Shown here: positions 45,843 through 54,721 of the stretch, piece after piece
Numbering within the stretch: the first letter of the stretch is position 1
Layout: each line of letters opens with the position of its first letter
DNA from: Telmatospirillum sp.
GTDB lineage: Bacteria > Pseudomonadota > Alphaproteobacteria > CACIAM-22H2
Length of the DNA stretch: 64,000 bases
Reading direction: 5' to 3'
Assembly (NCBI GenBank): GCA_020248985.1
Contig: JADCGL010000030.1
Location: 62,001 to 126,000, forward strand
Notes under the pieces: generated by a model
Seen by the model: the letters and a program-made list of their open reading frames with translations, nothing else
What the model was told of the DNA's origin: nothing
Database searches by the model: none
Made by a program: the position numbers and the translations under genes

Positions 45843-47036
45843 ATGCAGTTCCGAGTCTTTTCCACAGCGATGGTTTTGCTCTTGGCAGCCACCTCGGCGC
45901 ACGCGCAAAAGCGCCCGCAATACCTGGACGGGCTCTATGTCAGCGGTCAAGCCGGCCTCAACAAGACCGAGGAGAGCGGAACAAGCCGCGACGGTGTTAC
46001 GACAAAAGCCGGATTTGCAAAAGGTGCCACGGGTAGCGTTGCCGTGGGTTATGGCCTGGGCAACGGCCTTCGCGGCGAACTCGAAGGCGCGTTGCGCCAA
46101 TCGACGGTGAATTCACTCCAGAACAGTTACGTCGTCGACGACGGTACAGGCGTCCTGTCGACCGTCAACCCTGGCCCCGGTGGGCGCGTTCGTACACTGA
46201 GCGTGATGGGCAACGTGATTTACGATGTGCCGACCTCTGTTGGCGTGACGCCTTTTGCCGGCGTTGGTGTTGGCGGTGCGCGCGTCGAAATGAACAATTT
46301 CGGTCCCGACGCGCGCGTCGCAGAACGCAGTGCAACGACATCCGGATCGAAGATCGTTCCCGCTTATCAGGCCCTTGCAGGCGTCAATGTCGGCGTAACC
46401 GACAATGTTTCGGTCGGTGTGACGTATCGTTACTTCGCGACCGACAAGGTTTCGATTGCCTCGGATGCAGGTACGCCAACGAAGTTCACCATCCGCGACC
46501 ACTCCGTAATGGCCGGTTTGACTTGGGCCTTCAACGCACCGACCACAAGTGCGCCGAATGCGATGGCCAATGTGGCCGTGGTTCCGTCCGCAGCCCAGCC
46601 TCAGCAGCAGTCGATGACGGCAGGCACGCCACAATTGGCAAGCCCTGCTTTCAGCAACCAGCCGCAAGTCGCCGCCGTCGCGCCCGCAGCCGCGGCCGGC
46701 ACGGGTCCGCGCGCCTTCACGGTGTTTTTCGAGTTCGACAAGGCGGCTATTTCGGGCGACGCCGACCGCGTTCTGGTCCAGGCGGCCGAGACAGCAAAAT
46801 CGGGCGTGTTTACCCGAATTCGGGCAACCGGCCACACCGACACGGTCGGCACGGCGCGCTACAACATGGCCCTGTCCATCCGCCGCGCCAATGCCGTGCG
46901 CGATGTGCTGGTCCGCGAGGGTATTCCGGCCACACAGATCGTCGTCGTCGGCCGCGGCGAGACCCAGCTGCTTGTCCCGACCCCCGACAATATCAACGAG
47001 CCGCGTAATCGCCGGGTTGAAATCGTTATTGAATAG
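45843..47036 (+). CDS. OmpA family outer-membrane protein (first of two)
   Basis: 397-residue outer-membrane protein. A signal peptide ends TSAHAQ. An N-terminal eight-strand barrel (about 25-235) includes LYVSGQAGLNKTEE and VGVTPFAGVGVGGARVEM, followed by a Ser/Ala/Pro/Gln-rich linker and the C-terminal OmpA domain (about 285-397) with FEFDKAAISGDADRVL, ATGHTDTVGTARYN, and NRRVEIVIE. The OmpA domain binds peptidoglycan. It is followed, 162 bases later, by a related gene with which it shares only moderate sequence, so duplication was not recent. Confidence 0.92.
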   Translation: MQFRVFSTAMVLLLAATSAHAQKRPQYLDGLYVSGQAGLNKTEESGTSRDGVTTKAGFAKGATGSVAVGYGLGNGLRGELEGALRQSTVNSLQNSYVVDDGTGVLSTVNPGPGGRVRTLSVMGNVIYDVPTSVGVTPFAGVGVGGARVEMNNFGPDARVAERSATTSGSKIVPAYQALAGVNVGVTDNVSVGVTYRYFATDKVSIASDAGTPTKFTIRDHSVMAGLTWAFNAPTTSAPNAMANVAVVPSAAQPQQQSMTAGTPQLASPAFSNQPQVAAVAPAAAAGTGPRAFTVFFEFDKAAISGDADRVLVQAAETAKSGVFTRIRATGHTDTVGTARYNMALSIRRANAVRDVLVREGIPATQIVVVGRGETQLLVPTPDNINEPRNRRVEIVIE

Positions 47037-47198
47037 GGGGTTAGCTTCTCGGTTTGCGGTGGTCCTGAACCGTTGCAGTTGCGCCACAGAGTACAATTAC
47101 CTACGCCAAACGTGGTGCAAAACGGGAATTCTGTGCTAAAACTCAGACATGATTCGCCAGCCACCCTGGCTATCGATGCTTCGAAAAAAGGATACCCA

Positions 47199-48347
47199 AT
47201 GAAATTGCGCACTGCTCTTCTCGCCGCTGCCGCATCCGTTGCGCTGATCGGTACCGCCTCGGCCCAGAACACCACCGGCTTCTATATCGGCGGTGCAGCT
47301 GGCGTATCGATCATCGAAAAAGTCGATGGCACCTACAAGCCGGCCGGCACCAAAGCGTCCCAGGACTACAAGACCGGCTACGGTCTGTTGGGTGCGCTCG
47401 GCTACGGCTACAGCAACGGCTTCCGGTCGGAAGTCGAAGCCGCCTACTCCGAAGCCAAGACGAAGAACTCGAGCTATGCGCTGGGCAGCGGCATCACGGC
47501 CTCGACCGGCGGCAATGCCAACGCCTTTTCGCTGTTCGGCAACGCGCTGTACGACTTCAATCTCGGTCTGCCGGTCACGCCGTATCTGGGCGTCGGCCTC
47601 GGCTGGCTGCGTCTCGCCGCCGAAACCAAAGTCAATTCGAACTCCGGCAACATCAAGCTGATCGACGATTCGGCCGATACGGTGGGTTATCAGCTGATCG
47701 CCGGCATGTCGCTGCCGATTGTCGACAATCTCAAGGCGACGCTCGACTATCGCTTCAAGTCGAGCTTCAACAAGCCGAAATTCGACACGTCGGCCGAAGC
47801 GCGCGGCCTCAACGCCAATCTGCGCACGTTCGAAGCCGACCGTCCGATGATCCACAACGTGTTCTTGGGCTTGCGCTACGAGTTCGGCGCCCCGGCGCGT
47901 CCGGCCCCTGCCGCAACGCCCGTCCAAGCGCCGGCGCCGGCTCCGGCCCCGGCTCCGGCCCCTGTTGCCGCTCCGGCACCCGCCCCAGCCCCGGCCGCTG
48001 CACCGGCCGCACAGATCCAGCGCAACTTCCTCGTCTTCTTCGATTTCAACGAATCGACGCTGACGCCGGAAGCCTCGCGCATCATCCAGCAGGCCGCCAC
48101 GACCGCCCGCCAGGGCAACGTAACGCGCATCACGGCGACGGGCCACACCGACACGTCGGGCTCGCCGCAGTACAACCAGCGCCTCTCCGAGCGTCGTGCC
48201 GACGCGGTTCGCGCCGACCTGGTACGCCAGGGCATCCCAGCCAACCAGATCGTCACGATCGGTCGCGGCGAAAGTGAACTGCGCGTGCGCACCGCCGACG
48301 GCGTGCGCGAGCCGCAGAACCGCCGCGTGGAAATCGTTCTCCAGTAA
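47199..48347 (+). CDS. OmpA family outer-membrane protein (second of two)
   Basis: 382-residue paralogue. Signal peptide MKLRTALLAAAASVALIGTASAQ (quoted in part: SVALIGTASAQ), then a barrel with FYIGGAAGVSIIEKVDGTYK, GALGYGYSNGFRSEVEAAYS and YLGVGLGWLRLAAET. A Pro-Ala linker of about 30 residues (PAPAPAPAPAP type, encoded around 47920-48010) precedes the OmpA domain with FFDFNESTLTPEASRIIQQA and ATGHTDTSGSPQYNQRLSERR. The start has a strong Shine-Dalgarno sequence (aaaaaagga). Codon usage is highly biased, suggesting an abundant envelope protein. A strong terminator follows. Confidence 0.94.
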   Translation: MKLRTALLAAAASVALIGTASAQNTTGFYIGGAAGVSIIEKVDGTYKPAGTKASQDYKTGYGLLGALGYGYSNGFRSEVEAAYSEAKTKNSSYALGSGITASTGGNANAFSLFGNALYDFNLGLPVTPYLGVGLGWLRLAAETKVNSNSGNIKLIDDSADTVGYQLIAGMSLPIVDNLKATLDYRFKSSFNKPKFDTSAEARGLNANLRTFEADRPMIHNVFLGLRYEFGAPARPAPAATPVQAPAPAPAPAPAPVAAPAPAPAPAAAPAAQIQRNFLVFFDFNESTLTPEASRIIQQAATTARQGNVTRITATGHTDTSGSPQYNQRLSERRADAVRADLVRQGIPANQIVTIGRGESELRVRTADGVREPQNRRVEIVLQ

Positions 48348-48370
48348 CGGTTTCGTACCTTCAAACGGCA

Positions 48371-48400
48371 AAAGGGCCGGTCGCAAGACCGGCCCTTTTT
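48371..48400 (+). terminator. Strong Rho-independent terminator after the OmpA pair
   Basis: A perfect 12-bp stem, AAAGGGCCGGTC (48371-48382) with GACCGGCCCTTT (48387-48398), is closed by a GCAA tetraloop and followed by a T run. The A-rich start lets it also serve the convergent secreted-protein gene. Confidence 0.93.
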
Positions 48401-48452
48401 GTTTGGAAGGACGACGCTCGAAGCGAGCCCCCAGCGCCGCAGCCGCCGATCG

Positions 48453-48977
48453 TTACGGCGCCAGCGCGTACTGCATGGCCGGATCGCGGCCGCAAACTTC
48501 GCCCACGCGCATCATGCCGCCTTTGACCTTGGCTTCGACATGTTCGCCGAGCTTGCCCCGCGGAATGTCGGCGACGTCCGAGAATTGCTTGACCGTCTCT
48601 TCGCAGAAGCTTTGGCTTGCCATCGAGCGGTTGGACGCGTCGTTGGCAAGAGCCGTCGTGAACGTATCGTAGCGGCGCTGCGGATTGCCTGTACCAAGGC
48701 GCGTAAAATGCTGCTGCAGCACGCGATTGTAACGCTGCAGCTCGGCGCTGTGCCGATCCATGAAGGCGTTGTAGTGGCCGCTTTGGTCGATCGCACGCGT
48801 GCAAGACAATGTGGCGACCATCAATTCGGTCTGCAGCACGCGGGCCTTTACGGCGACCGCCTCCTCGCGCGTCAGGCATTGCTGCTGCTGGGCAAAGGCC
48901 AAGCCCGAACCAAGGCTCAGCGCGACGACGGCGGTGCTTAGGGTTCGGCTCAATCGCACAATTCTCTCCTGCCGCAA
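48453..48977 (-). CDS. Secreted Cys-containing protein, unknown function
   Basis: 174-residue protein with a signal peptide ending LGSGLAFAQ. The mature part starts QQQCLTREEAVAVKARVLQT, is largely helical, and contains four Cys (QQQCLT, TLSCTRAI, QSFCEETV, GEVCGRDP) that could form two disulfides in the periplasm. The motif HYNAFMDRHSAELQRYNRVL looks like a conserved helix. I do not recognise the family by name, though alphaproteobacterial homologues of this type are plausible. It faces the OmpA pair across their terminator and diverges from nadX. Confidence 0.75.
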   Translation of the reverse strand: MRQERIVRLSRTLSTAVVALSLGSGLAFAQQQQCLTREEAVAVKARVLQTELMVATLSCTRAIDQSGHYNAFMDRHSAELQRYNRVLQQHFTRLGTGNPQRRYDTFTTALANDASNRSMASQSFCEETVKQFSDVADIPRGKLGEHVEAKVKGGMMRVGEVCGRDPAMQYALAP

Positions 48978-49059
48978 CGGGCTGAATACGCGTTATATAC
49001 GAACATCGGGGCGCTTCCGACCAGCTTTTTTGACGCAGCACTAAGTCGCGGAGGTCGCA

Positions 49060-49851
49060 TTGAAAATCGGGATTGTCGGACTCGGCTCGATCGGGGCTGC
49101 GGTCGCAACGCGGCTCGCACCGCCGCTCGAACTCGTCGCCGTCGCAGGCCGCGAGTCGCAGGCGGCGGCCGCCAAATGCGCAGCACTTGGGCTTCGCGCG
49201 CCAACGACCGACCTTGCGGCCCTCGTCGCGGCCAGCGACGTGGTCGTCGATTGTGCCGTCGCCGCAAGCTTTCGTACGGTCGCCGAGGCAGGCCTCGCGG
49301 CCGGGCGCATCCTCGTCACGGTCAATGCCGCAGCCCTGCTCGATCATCTCGATCTTGTCGAACTTGCCGCAGCCAAAGGTGGGCGCATCGTCGTTGCCAC
49401 GGGCGCTTTGCTTGCGCTCGATGCCGTTGCCGCCGCCACCCTCGGCCGCATCGAAAGCGTTACGATGCGCAACCGCAAACCGCCGAAGGGTTTGGCGGGT
49501 GCACCCTACATCGTCGAAAACGGCATCGACCTCGCCGCAATCACAGCACCAATCTGCGTGTTTCGCGGCACGGCGCGTGAAGCCGCCAAAGGCTTTCCAG
49601 CCAACGTCAATGTCGCGGCCGCCTTGAGTCTGGCCGGTGCGGGTCCTGACCAAACGATGGTCGAAATCTGGGCCGATCCGACGCTGACACGCAATGTGCA
49701 CGAGTTCGATCTCGTGTCGGACAGCGTGTCGTTCTCGGTGCGCACCGAGGGCCTGCCGAGCCCCGACAACCCGAAGACCAGCGCCATCGTGCCGCTGTCG
49801 GTGCTGGCGACCCTGCAGCGGCTCGCGAGCCCGCTCAGGATCGGAACGTAG
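49060..49851 (+). CDS. nadX: L-aspartate dehydrogenase (NadX-like)
   Basis: 263-residue NAD(P)-dependent enzyme. The Rossmann motif is IGIVGLGSIGAAVATRL at the N-terminus. The middle motif DCAVAASFRTVAEAGLAAGR and the segment TGALLALDAVAAA match the DUF108/L-aspartate dehydrogenase family, and AAKGFPANVNVAAALSLAG is its C-terminal signature. The product iminoaspartate can feed NAD synthesis; some homologues instead serve other roles. It starts at TTG with GAGG nine bases upstream. The end overlaps the convergent osmC-like gene by 17 bases. Confidence 0.85.
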   Translation: MKIGIVGLGSIGAAVATRLAPPLELVAVAGRESQAAAAKCAALGLRAPTTDLAALVAASDVVVDCAVAASFRTVAEAGLAAGRILVTVNAAALLDHLDLVELAAAKGGRIVVATGALLALDAVAAATLGRIESVTMRNRKPPKGLAGAPYIVENGIDLAAITAPICVFRGTAREAAKGFPANVNVAAALSLAGAGPDQTMVEIWADPTLTRNVHEFDLVSDSVSFSVRTEGLPSPDNPKTSAIVPLSVLATLQRLASPLRIGT

Positions 49852-50224
49852 TCGCGATCTTGATGCCGGCCGCCAGGAACTTGTGCACGGGGCAATGCTC
49901 GGCGATCGCCAACAGGCGCTGGCGCTGCTCGGCATCGAGCGTGCCGACCAATTCGATCTCACGCAGGATCGTACGGTCCGCCGCCATGCTCACGTGCGTA
50001 GCGATGCGCTCGAGCGGCCAGCCTTTGCGGTCGGCATAGAGGCGCACGGTCATGTTCGTGCAGGCGCCAAGCCCGGTCAGCACGAAGCCGAACGGCGGCA
50101 AGCCCGCCCCGCTCCCGCCCTCGGCCGCCGGCATGTCAGCCGTCAGGCGATGGCCGTCGCCGACCGCTTCGCTGGCGTATTTTGGCCCCGTTTCGGTGAC
50201 AACAATATCGGGTGTGTGCGCCAT
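49835..50224 (-). CDS. OsmC/Ohr family peroxiredoxin
   Basis: 129-residue OsmC-fold protein. The two redox Cys are in TGLGACTNMTVRLYADRKGW and IAEHCPVHKFLAAGIKI, spaced as in OsmC/YhfA types. These reduce organic hydroperoxides or act in other thiol chemistry. Start at MAHTPDIVV; the upstream frame overlaps the divergent Nudix region and has no homology. It is convergent with nadX. Confidence 0.88.
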   Translation of the reverse strand: MAHTPDIVVTETGPKYASEAVGDGHRLTADMPAAEGGSGAGLPPFGFVLTGLGACTNMTVRLYADRKGWPLERIATHVSMAADRTILREIELVGTLDAEQRQRLLAIAEHCPVHKFLAAGIKIATTFRS

Positions 50225-50311
50225 CTTCGCTCGTCTCCCTTTTGGCCGACCTCGGGCTACCGCCAGCCCAAGATGCTTGAAACCGTCGCTTCCCCCAAGA
50301 GACAATGGCGC

Positions 50312-50917
50312 ATGGACAAATCCGATGTCGAGATTCTGGCGCGCACCCAAAGCTATCGCGGCTTCCTGCGGGTCGACGAATACAAGCTGCGCCACCGCCT
50401 GTTTGCAGGCGGCTGGAGTCCCGTTCTGTCACGCGAAGTGATGGAGCGCGGCAACGCCGTTGCGGCCGCCCTCTACGATCCCGCCCGCGACCAGGTCGTG
50501 CTGATCGAACAGTTCCGCATCGGCGCCTTTACGGCTGGACAGACGCCCTGGATGGTCGAGGGGGTCGCCGGCATGCTGGCCAAAGACGCCGATCCGATCC
50601 CCGTCTTGCGCCACGAGATCGCCGAAGAAACCGGGCTCGAGGCAACCGCGATCGAGCGCATCGGCCGCGCCATGGCGTCGCCCGGCGGTACAAGCGAATG
50701 CGTGGAGATGTACGCGGCCAAAGTAGATGCAAGCAAAGCCGCAGGCTTCCACGGGCTTGCGCACGAGGGCGAAGATATCCGCGTCTTCGCCGAGGATTTC
50801 GCGACTGCATTTGCGTCGTTCTTCGACGGACACCGCCTCGGAAGCGGCTTTACGATCATGTGCCTGCAATGGCTTGCCCTCAACCGCGAGCGGCTGCGCA
50901 CGCAATGGAGAGATTAG
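50312..50917 (+). CDS. Nudix hydrolase, ADP-ribose pyrophosphatase type
   Basis: 201-residue Nudix enzyme (NudF/TrgB-like) splitting ADP-ribose or a related dinucleotide. The N-terminus SYRGFLRVDEYKLRHRLFAGG and VVLIEQFRIGAF are typical. The Nudix box reads G-x5-A-x7-RHEIAEETGL: the catalytic Glu residues (EIAEE) are present, but the first Glu of the consensus is Ala and the Arg of REUxEE is His. MASPGGTSECVEMYAAKVD follows, as in NudF. ATG at 50312 was preferred; an in-frame ATG at 50273 would add 13 residues. A cysteine synthase starts immediately after it. Confidence 0.88.
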   Translation: MDKSDVEILARTQSYRGFLRVDEYKLRHRLFAGGWSPVLSREVMERGNAVAAALYDPARDQVVLIEQFRIGAFTAGQTPWMVEGVAGMLAKDADPIPVLRHEIAEETGLEATAIERIGRAMASPGGTSECVEMYAAKVDASKAAGFHGLAHEGEDIRVFAEDFATAFASFFDGHRLGSGFTIMCLQWLALNRERLRTQWRD

Positions 50918-50918
50918 A

Positions 50919-51971
50919 ATGAGCGATATCCGCGACGGCTTTGTTGGCACGATCGGCAATACGCCGCTGATCCGCCTGCGCAAGGCAAGCGAAGCGACGG
51001 GCTGCGAAATTCTCGGCAAGGCCGAATTCCTGAATCCCGGTGGCTCGGTCAAAGATCGTGCGGCTCTGCAGATGATCGTGGATGCCGAAGAAAAGGGCCT
51101 GCTGCGCCCGGGCGGCATCATCGTCGAGGGCACCGCCGGCAATACCGGCATTGGCCTTGCCCTCGTCGGCAATGCGCGCGGCTATCGCAGCGTCATCGTG
51201 ATGCCCGACACGCAAAGCCAGGAGAAAAAGGATTTCCTGCGCCTCGTTGGTGCGGAACTGCGCTTGGTACCGGCCGCCCCTTACGCCAATCCCAACAACT
51301 ACATCAAAGTCTCGGGGCGCCTCGCCGAGGAAATCGGCAAGACACATCCGGCCGGTGCGTTGTGGGCCAACCAGTTCGACAATATCGCCAACCGCGAGGC
51401 GCATATCCGCACGACGGGGCCTGAGATCTTCAAGCAGACCGACGGCAAGGTCGATGCGTTCATCTGCGCCGTCGGCTCGGGCGGCACGCTTGCGGGCACG
51501 GCCATCGCCCTGCGCCGCCTCAAGCCCAGCGTGAAAATCGGCATCGCCGATCCGTTCGGGGCTGCGCTCTACAGCTACTTCACGACGGGCGTGCTCAAAT
51601 CGGAAGGCAGTTCGATCACCGAAGGGATCGGCCAGGGCCGCATTACGAAGAATCTCGAGGGGCTTACGGTCGACCACGCCTTCCGCATTGCCGACGACGA
51701 CGCGGTGCGCATCGTGTTCGAACTGCTGCGCGAAGAAGGGCTGTTCTTGGGCGCGTCCTCGGGCGTCAACGTGGCAGGTGCAATCCAAATGGCCAAGACG
51801 CTGGGTCCAGGCCACACGATCGTGACGATCCTGTGTGACGGCGGCGCGCGCTACGCCTCCAAGCTGTTCGACCCCACCTTCCTGCGCAGCAAGAACCTGC
51901 CCGTGCCCGCGTGGCTCGACAGCCCGACGGCGATCCCAATTCCAACCCCTTTGCAGACGGTGCAGCCATGA
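50919..51971 (+). CDS. cysK: Cysteine synthase A-type PLP enzyme
   Basis: 350-residue fold-type II PLP enzyme making cysteine from O-acetylserine and sulfide. The PLP Lys is in LNPGGSVKDRAALQMI, the substrate loop in VEGTAGNTGIGLAL, the PLP-phosphate loop in GSGGTLAGTAIALRR, and LGASSGVNVAGAIQMA near the C-terminus. It is about 40 residues longer than E. coli CysK, mainly at the C-terminus, a form common in alphaproteobacteria, so cystathionine beta-synthase-like activity is not excluded. It starts just after the Nudix gene and overlaps the next by four bases. Confidence 0.88.
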   Translation: MSDIRDGFVGTIGNTPLIRLRKASEATGCEILGKAEFLNPGGSVKDRAALQMIVDAEEKGLLRPGGIIVEGTAGNTGIGLALVGNARGYRSVIVMPDTQSQEKKDFLRLVGAELRLVPAAPYANPNNYIKVSGRLAEEIGKTHPAGALWANQFDNIANREAHIRTTGPEIFKQTDGKVDAFICAVGSGGTLAGTAIALRRLKPSVKIGIADPFGAALYSYFTTGVLKSEGSSITEGIGQGRITKNLEGLTVDHAFRIADDDAVRIVFELLREEGLFLGASSGVNVAGAIQMAKTLGPGHTIVTILCDGGARYASKLFDPTFLRSKNLPVPAWLDSPTAIPIPTPLQTVQP

Positions 51972-52816
51972 GCTTCCCGGCCCTCGTTTCGAGCGACTGG
52001 CTCGCTGGCCATCTCGACGATGCCAGCGTGCGCGTCGTCGACGGCTCCTACCATCTGCCGACCGCCAAACGCGATGCGGCCGCCGAGTTTCTGGCGGCGC
52101 ATATTCCGGGGGCGGTGTTTTTCGACATCGAAGCGATCAGCGACCACACGAGCGATCTGCCGCACATGCTGCCCGCACCCGAGGCGTTTGCGGCGGCCGC
52201 GGGTGCACTCGGCATAGATGCCGACACGCATGTGGTGGTCTACGACGCGTACGGCCTCATGAGTGCGGCACGCGTGTGGTGGATGCTGCGCGTGTTCGGC
52301 CACGACCGCGTTTCGGTGCTCGACGGCGGTTTCCCGAAATGGCGCAAAGACGGCCATCCGGTCGAAGCGGGGCCCGCGCGCAATGCGCCGCGGCGCTTTG
52401 CGGCGACGTTTCGGCCCGAGCTCGTGCGCGCCAAAGGCGATCTTGTCGCCAATCTTGCGGCACCCGCATTCCAAGTGGCGGATGCGCGCTCGAACGCGCG
52501 CTTTTTGGCGCAGGCACCGGAGCCGCGCGCAGGCCTGCGCGGCGGCCATATTCCAGGCTCGGCCAGCCTGCCATACACGGCTCTGCTCGACCCCGCGACG
52601 CAGACCTTGCTGCCGCCCGAGGCCATCGCCAAACGCTTCGCCGAAGCCGGGATCGACACAGGGAAACCCATCGTCGCCTCGTGCGGATCGGGCGTCACGG
52701 CCTGCGTGCTGGCCCTCGGGCTCTACACGCTCGGCCGCACGGACACGCCCGTCTACGACGGCTCATGGTCCGAATGGGGCCTGCCCGACGGCCCGCCGGT
52801 GGCGACGCGCGCTTGA
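51968..52816 (+). CDS. sseA: 3-mercaptopyruvate sulfurtransferase-type rhodanese
   Basis: 282-residue protein with two rhodanese domains. The first, inactive, domain contains HIPGAVFFDIEAISD; the second contains HIPGSASLPY and the catalytic Cys in VASCGSGVTACVLALGL. CGSGVT is the mercaptopyruvate sulfurtransferase loop, distinct from the thiosulfate type (CRKGVT). Its start overlaps the cysteine synthase stop (ATGA), a functional link to cysteine metabolism. It converges on aapP. Confidence 0.92.
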   Translation: MSFPALVSSDWLAGHLDDASVRVVDGSYHLPTAKRDAAAEFLAAHIPGAVFFDIEAISDHTSDLPHMLPAPEAFAAAAGALGIDADTHVVVYDAYGLMSAARVWWMLRVFGHDRVSVLDGGFPKWRKDGHPVEAGPARNAPRRFAATFRPELVRAKGDLVANLAAPAFQVADARSNARFLAQAPEPRAGLRGGHIPGSASLPYTALLDPATQTLLPPEAIAKRFAEAGIDTGKPIVASCGSGVTACVLALGLYTLGRTDTPVYDGSWSEWGLPDGPPVATRA

Positions 52817-52818
52817 GC

Positions 52819-53583
52819 CTAGTGGTTTAGGATCTGCGACAAGAACAGCTTGGTGCGCTCGTTCTGCGGGTTGCCGAAGAACGCTTCCGGCTCGTTGGCT
52901 TCGACGATTTCGCCCTTGTCCATGAACACGACGCGGTCGGCGACGGCCTTGGCGAAGCCCATCTCGTGCGTGACGCAGATCATCGTCATGCCTTCGCGCG
53001 CAAGCTCGACCATCGTGTCGAGCACCTCCTTGACCATTTCGGGGTCGAGGGCCGAGGTCGGCTCGTCGAACAGCATGATCTTGGGCTTCATGCAGAGCGA
53101 GCGCGCGATCGCCACGCGCTGCTGCTGGCCGCCCGACAGTTGGCCCGGATATTTGTTGGCCTGCTCGGGGATGCGGACGCGCTTGAGGAAATGCATCGCC
53201 GTTTCTTCGGCTTCCTTCTTGGGCACTTTGCGCACCCAGATCGGCGCCAAGGTCAGGTTCTCGAGCACGGTCAGATGCGGGAACAGGTTGAAATGCTGGA
53301 ACACCATGCCGACTTCGCGGCGAATCGCCTCGATGTTCTTGAGGTCGTTGGTGAGCTCGATGCCGTCCACCATCAGCGTGCCCTTCTGGTGTTCTTCCAG
53401 ACGGTTGATGCAGCGGATCATCGTCGATTTGCCCGAGCCCGAGGGGCCGCACACGACGATTTTCTGGCCGCGCTCGCAGATGAAATCGATGTTCTTGAGC
53501 ACATGGAACTCGCCGTACCATTTGTTGAGGGCCTTGAGCTCGATCATCGGCCCTTGTTTGGCGGCGGCTGGGGAAGCGGTCAT
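52819..53583 (-). CDS. aapP: Polar amino-acid ABC transporter, ATP-binding protein
   Basis: 254-residue ABC ATPase of the general L-amino-acid (Aap) type. Walker A is [16 protein letters not shown], the signature is [16 protein letters not shown], Walker B is [15 protein letters not shown], and the H-loop is CVTHEMGFA. The start follows [16 protein letters not shown]. It is the last gene of aapJ-aapQ-aapM-aapP and lies 34 bases after aapM. It powers uptake of many L-amino acids. Confidence 0.95.
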   Translation of the reverse strand: MTASPAAAKQGPMIELKALNKWYGEFHVLKNIDFICERGQKIVVCGPSGSGKSTMIRCINRLEEHQKGTLMVDGIELTNDLKNIEAIRREVGMVFQHFNLFPHLTVLENLTLAPIWVRKVPKKEAEETAMHFLKRVRIPEQANKYPGQLSGGQQQRVAIARSLCMKPKIMLFDEPTSALDPEMVKEVLDTMVELAREGMTMICVTHEMGFAKAVADRVVFMDKGEIVEANEPEAFFGNPQNERTKLFLSQILNH

Positions 53584-53617
53584 GAGGGGATTTCTCCGTC
53601 GCTGAGTGGCGGTGGGA

Positions 53618-54718
53618 TTAGCGGTGTTTGTTGCGGTTGAGTTCGACTTCGATGCGCTGGCTGTATTTCGACATCGCGAAGCAGAACACGAAATAGATGA
53701 GCGAGACGCCGAAATAGGCCTCGGGCCCGAAGCCGCGCCATTGCGGATCGGCAACCGCGACCTTGGCGGCGTTGAGGATGTCGAGCAGGCCGATGATCAG
53801 CACCAGCGACGTGTCCTTGAAGAGGCCGATGAAGGTGTTGACCATCGGCGGGATCACCAGGCGCAGGGCCTGCGGCAGCACGATCATCATCGTCGCCTGC
53901 CAGTAGGACAAGCCGAGCGCGTCGGCCGCTTCGTATTGGCCCTTGGGCAAGGCCTGCAGGCCACCGCGAACGACCTCCGCGAGATAAGCGCCCGCGAACA
54001 TGATGATCGCGATCTGCGCGCGCAGCAGCTTGTCGATCGAAACGCCTTCGGGCAGGAACAGCGGGAACATGACCGAGGCCATGAACAAGAGGCTGATCAG
54101 CGGCACGCCGCGGATGAGTTCGATGTAGACGACGCACATCGACTTGATCACGGGCATGTGCGAGCGCCGCCCGAGTGCGAGCAGAATGGCGAGCGGAAAG
54201 GCCAAGGCGAGCCCGAAGGTCGACAGGATCAGGGTCAACACGAGGCCGCCCCAGCGCTCCTGCGGCACGAAGCTCAAGCCCAGCACCCCGCCCCACATCA
54301 GCACGGAAATGGTTCCGAGGCCCGCGATCCACGCGATCGGCAGCCGCAAGTTCCAGTTCGCGCGCATCGCGCTGAAGAAATAGAGGCCGATGAAGATCGC
54401 CGACGACAGGGCCGGACGCCATTGCTCGTCGAACGGATATGTGGCGAACAGGATGAAGCGCCATTTCTCCGGAAACAGCGCCCAGCAAGCGCCAACGCCC
54501 TTGGCGGCGCGGCATTCAGCCGAGGTGCCGATCCAGACGGCGTTGAAGATGCCCCACGAGCCGAAGAAGAACACGGCTTTGGCGACGACGTAGAACACGA
54601 CCAGTGTGAGCGCCGTGTTGGCCCAGCTCGAAAACAGGTTGGCGCGCACCCAAGCCATGAGCTTGGACTCGCCGATACCGCCCGCAGCGTCCATCGCAGC
54701 CGCATTTGCGTTGGCCAT
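53618..54718 (-). CDS. aapM: General L-amino-acid ABC transporter permease AapM
   Basis: 366-residue permease of the HisM/AapM type. The long N-terminal half is membrane-embedded with a soluble loop ([22 protein letters not shown]). The C-terminal half is the ABC permease core with [37 protein letters not shown], and the EAA loop [25 protein letters not shown]. It pairs with AapQ. Only three bases separate it from the aapQ stop. Confidence 0.94.
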   Translation of the reverse strand: MANANAAAMDAAGGIGESKLMAWVRANLFSSWANTALTLVVFYVVAKAVFFFGSWGIFNAVWIGTSAECRAAKGVGACWALFPEKWRFILFATYPFDEQWRPALSSAIFIGLYFFSAMRANWNLRLPIAWIAGLGTISVLMWGGVLGLSFVPQERWGGLVLTLILSTFGLALAFPLAILLALGRRSHMPVIKSMCVVYIELIRGVPLISLLFMASVMFPLFLPEGVSIDKLLRAQIAIIMFAGAYLAEVVRGGLQALPKGQYEAADALGLSYWQATMMIVLPQALRLVIPPMVNTFIGLFKDTSLVLIIGLLDILNAAKVAVADPQWRGFGPEAYFGVSLIYFVFCFAMSKYSQRIEVELNRNKHR

Positions 54719-54721
54719 GAC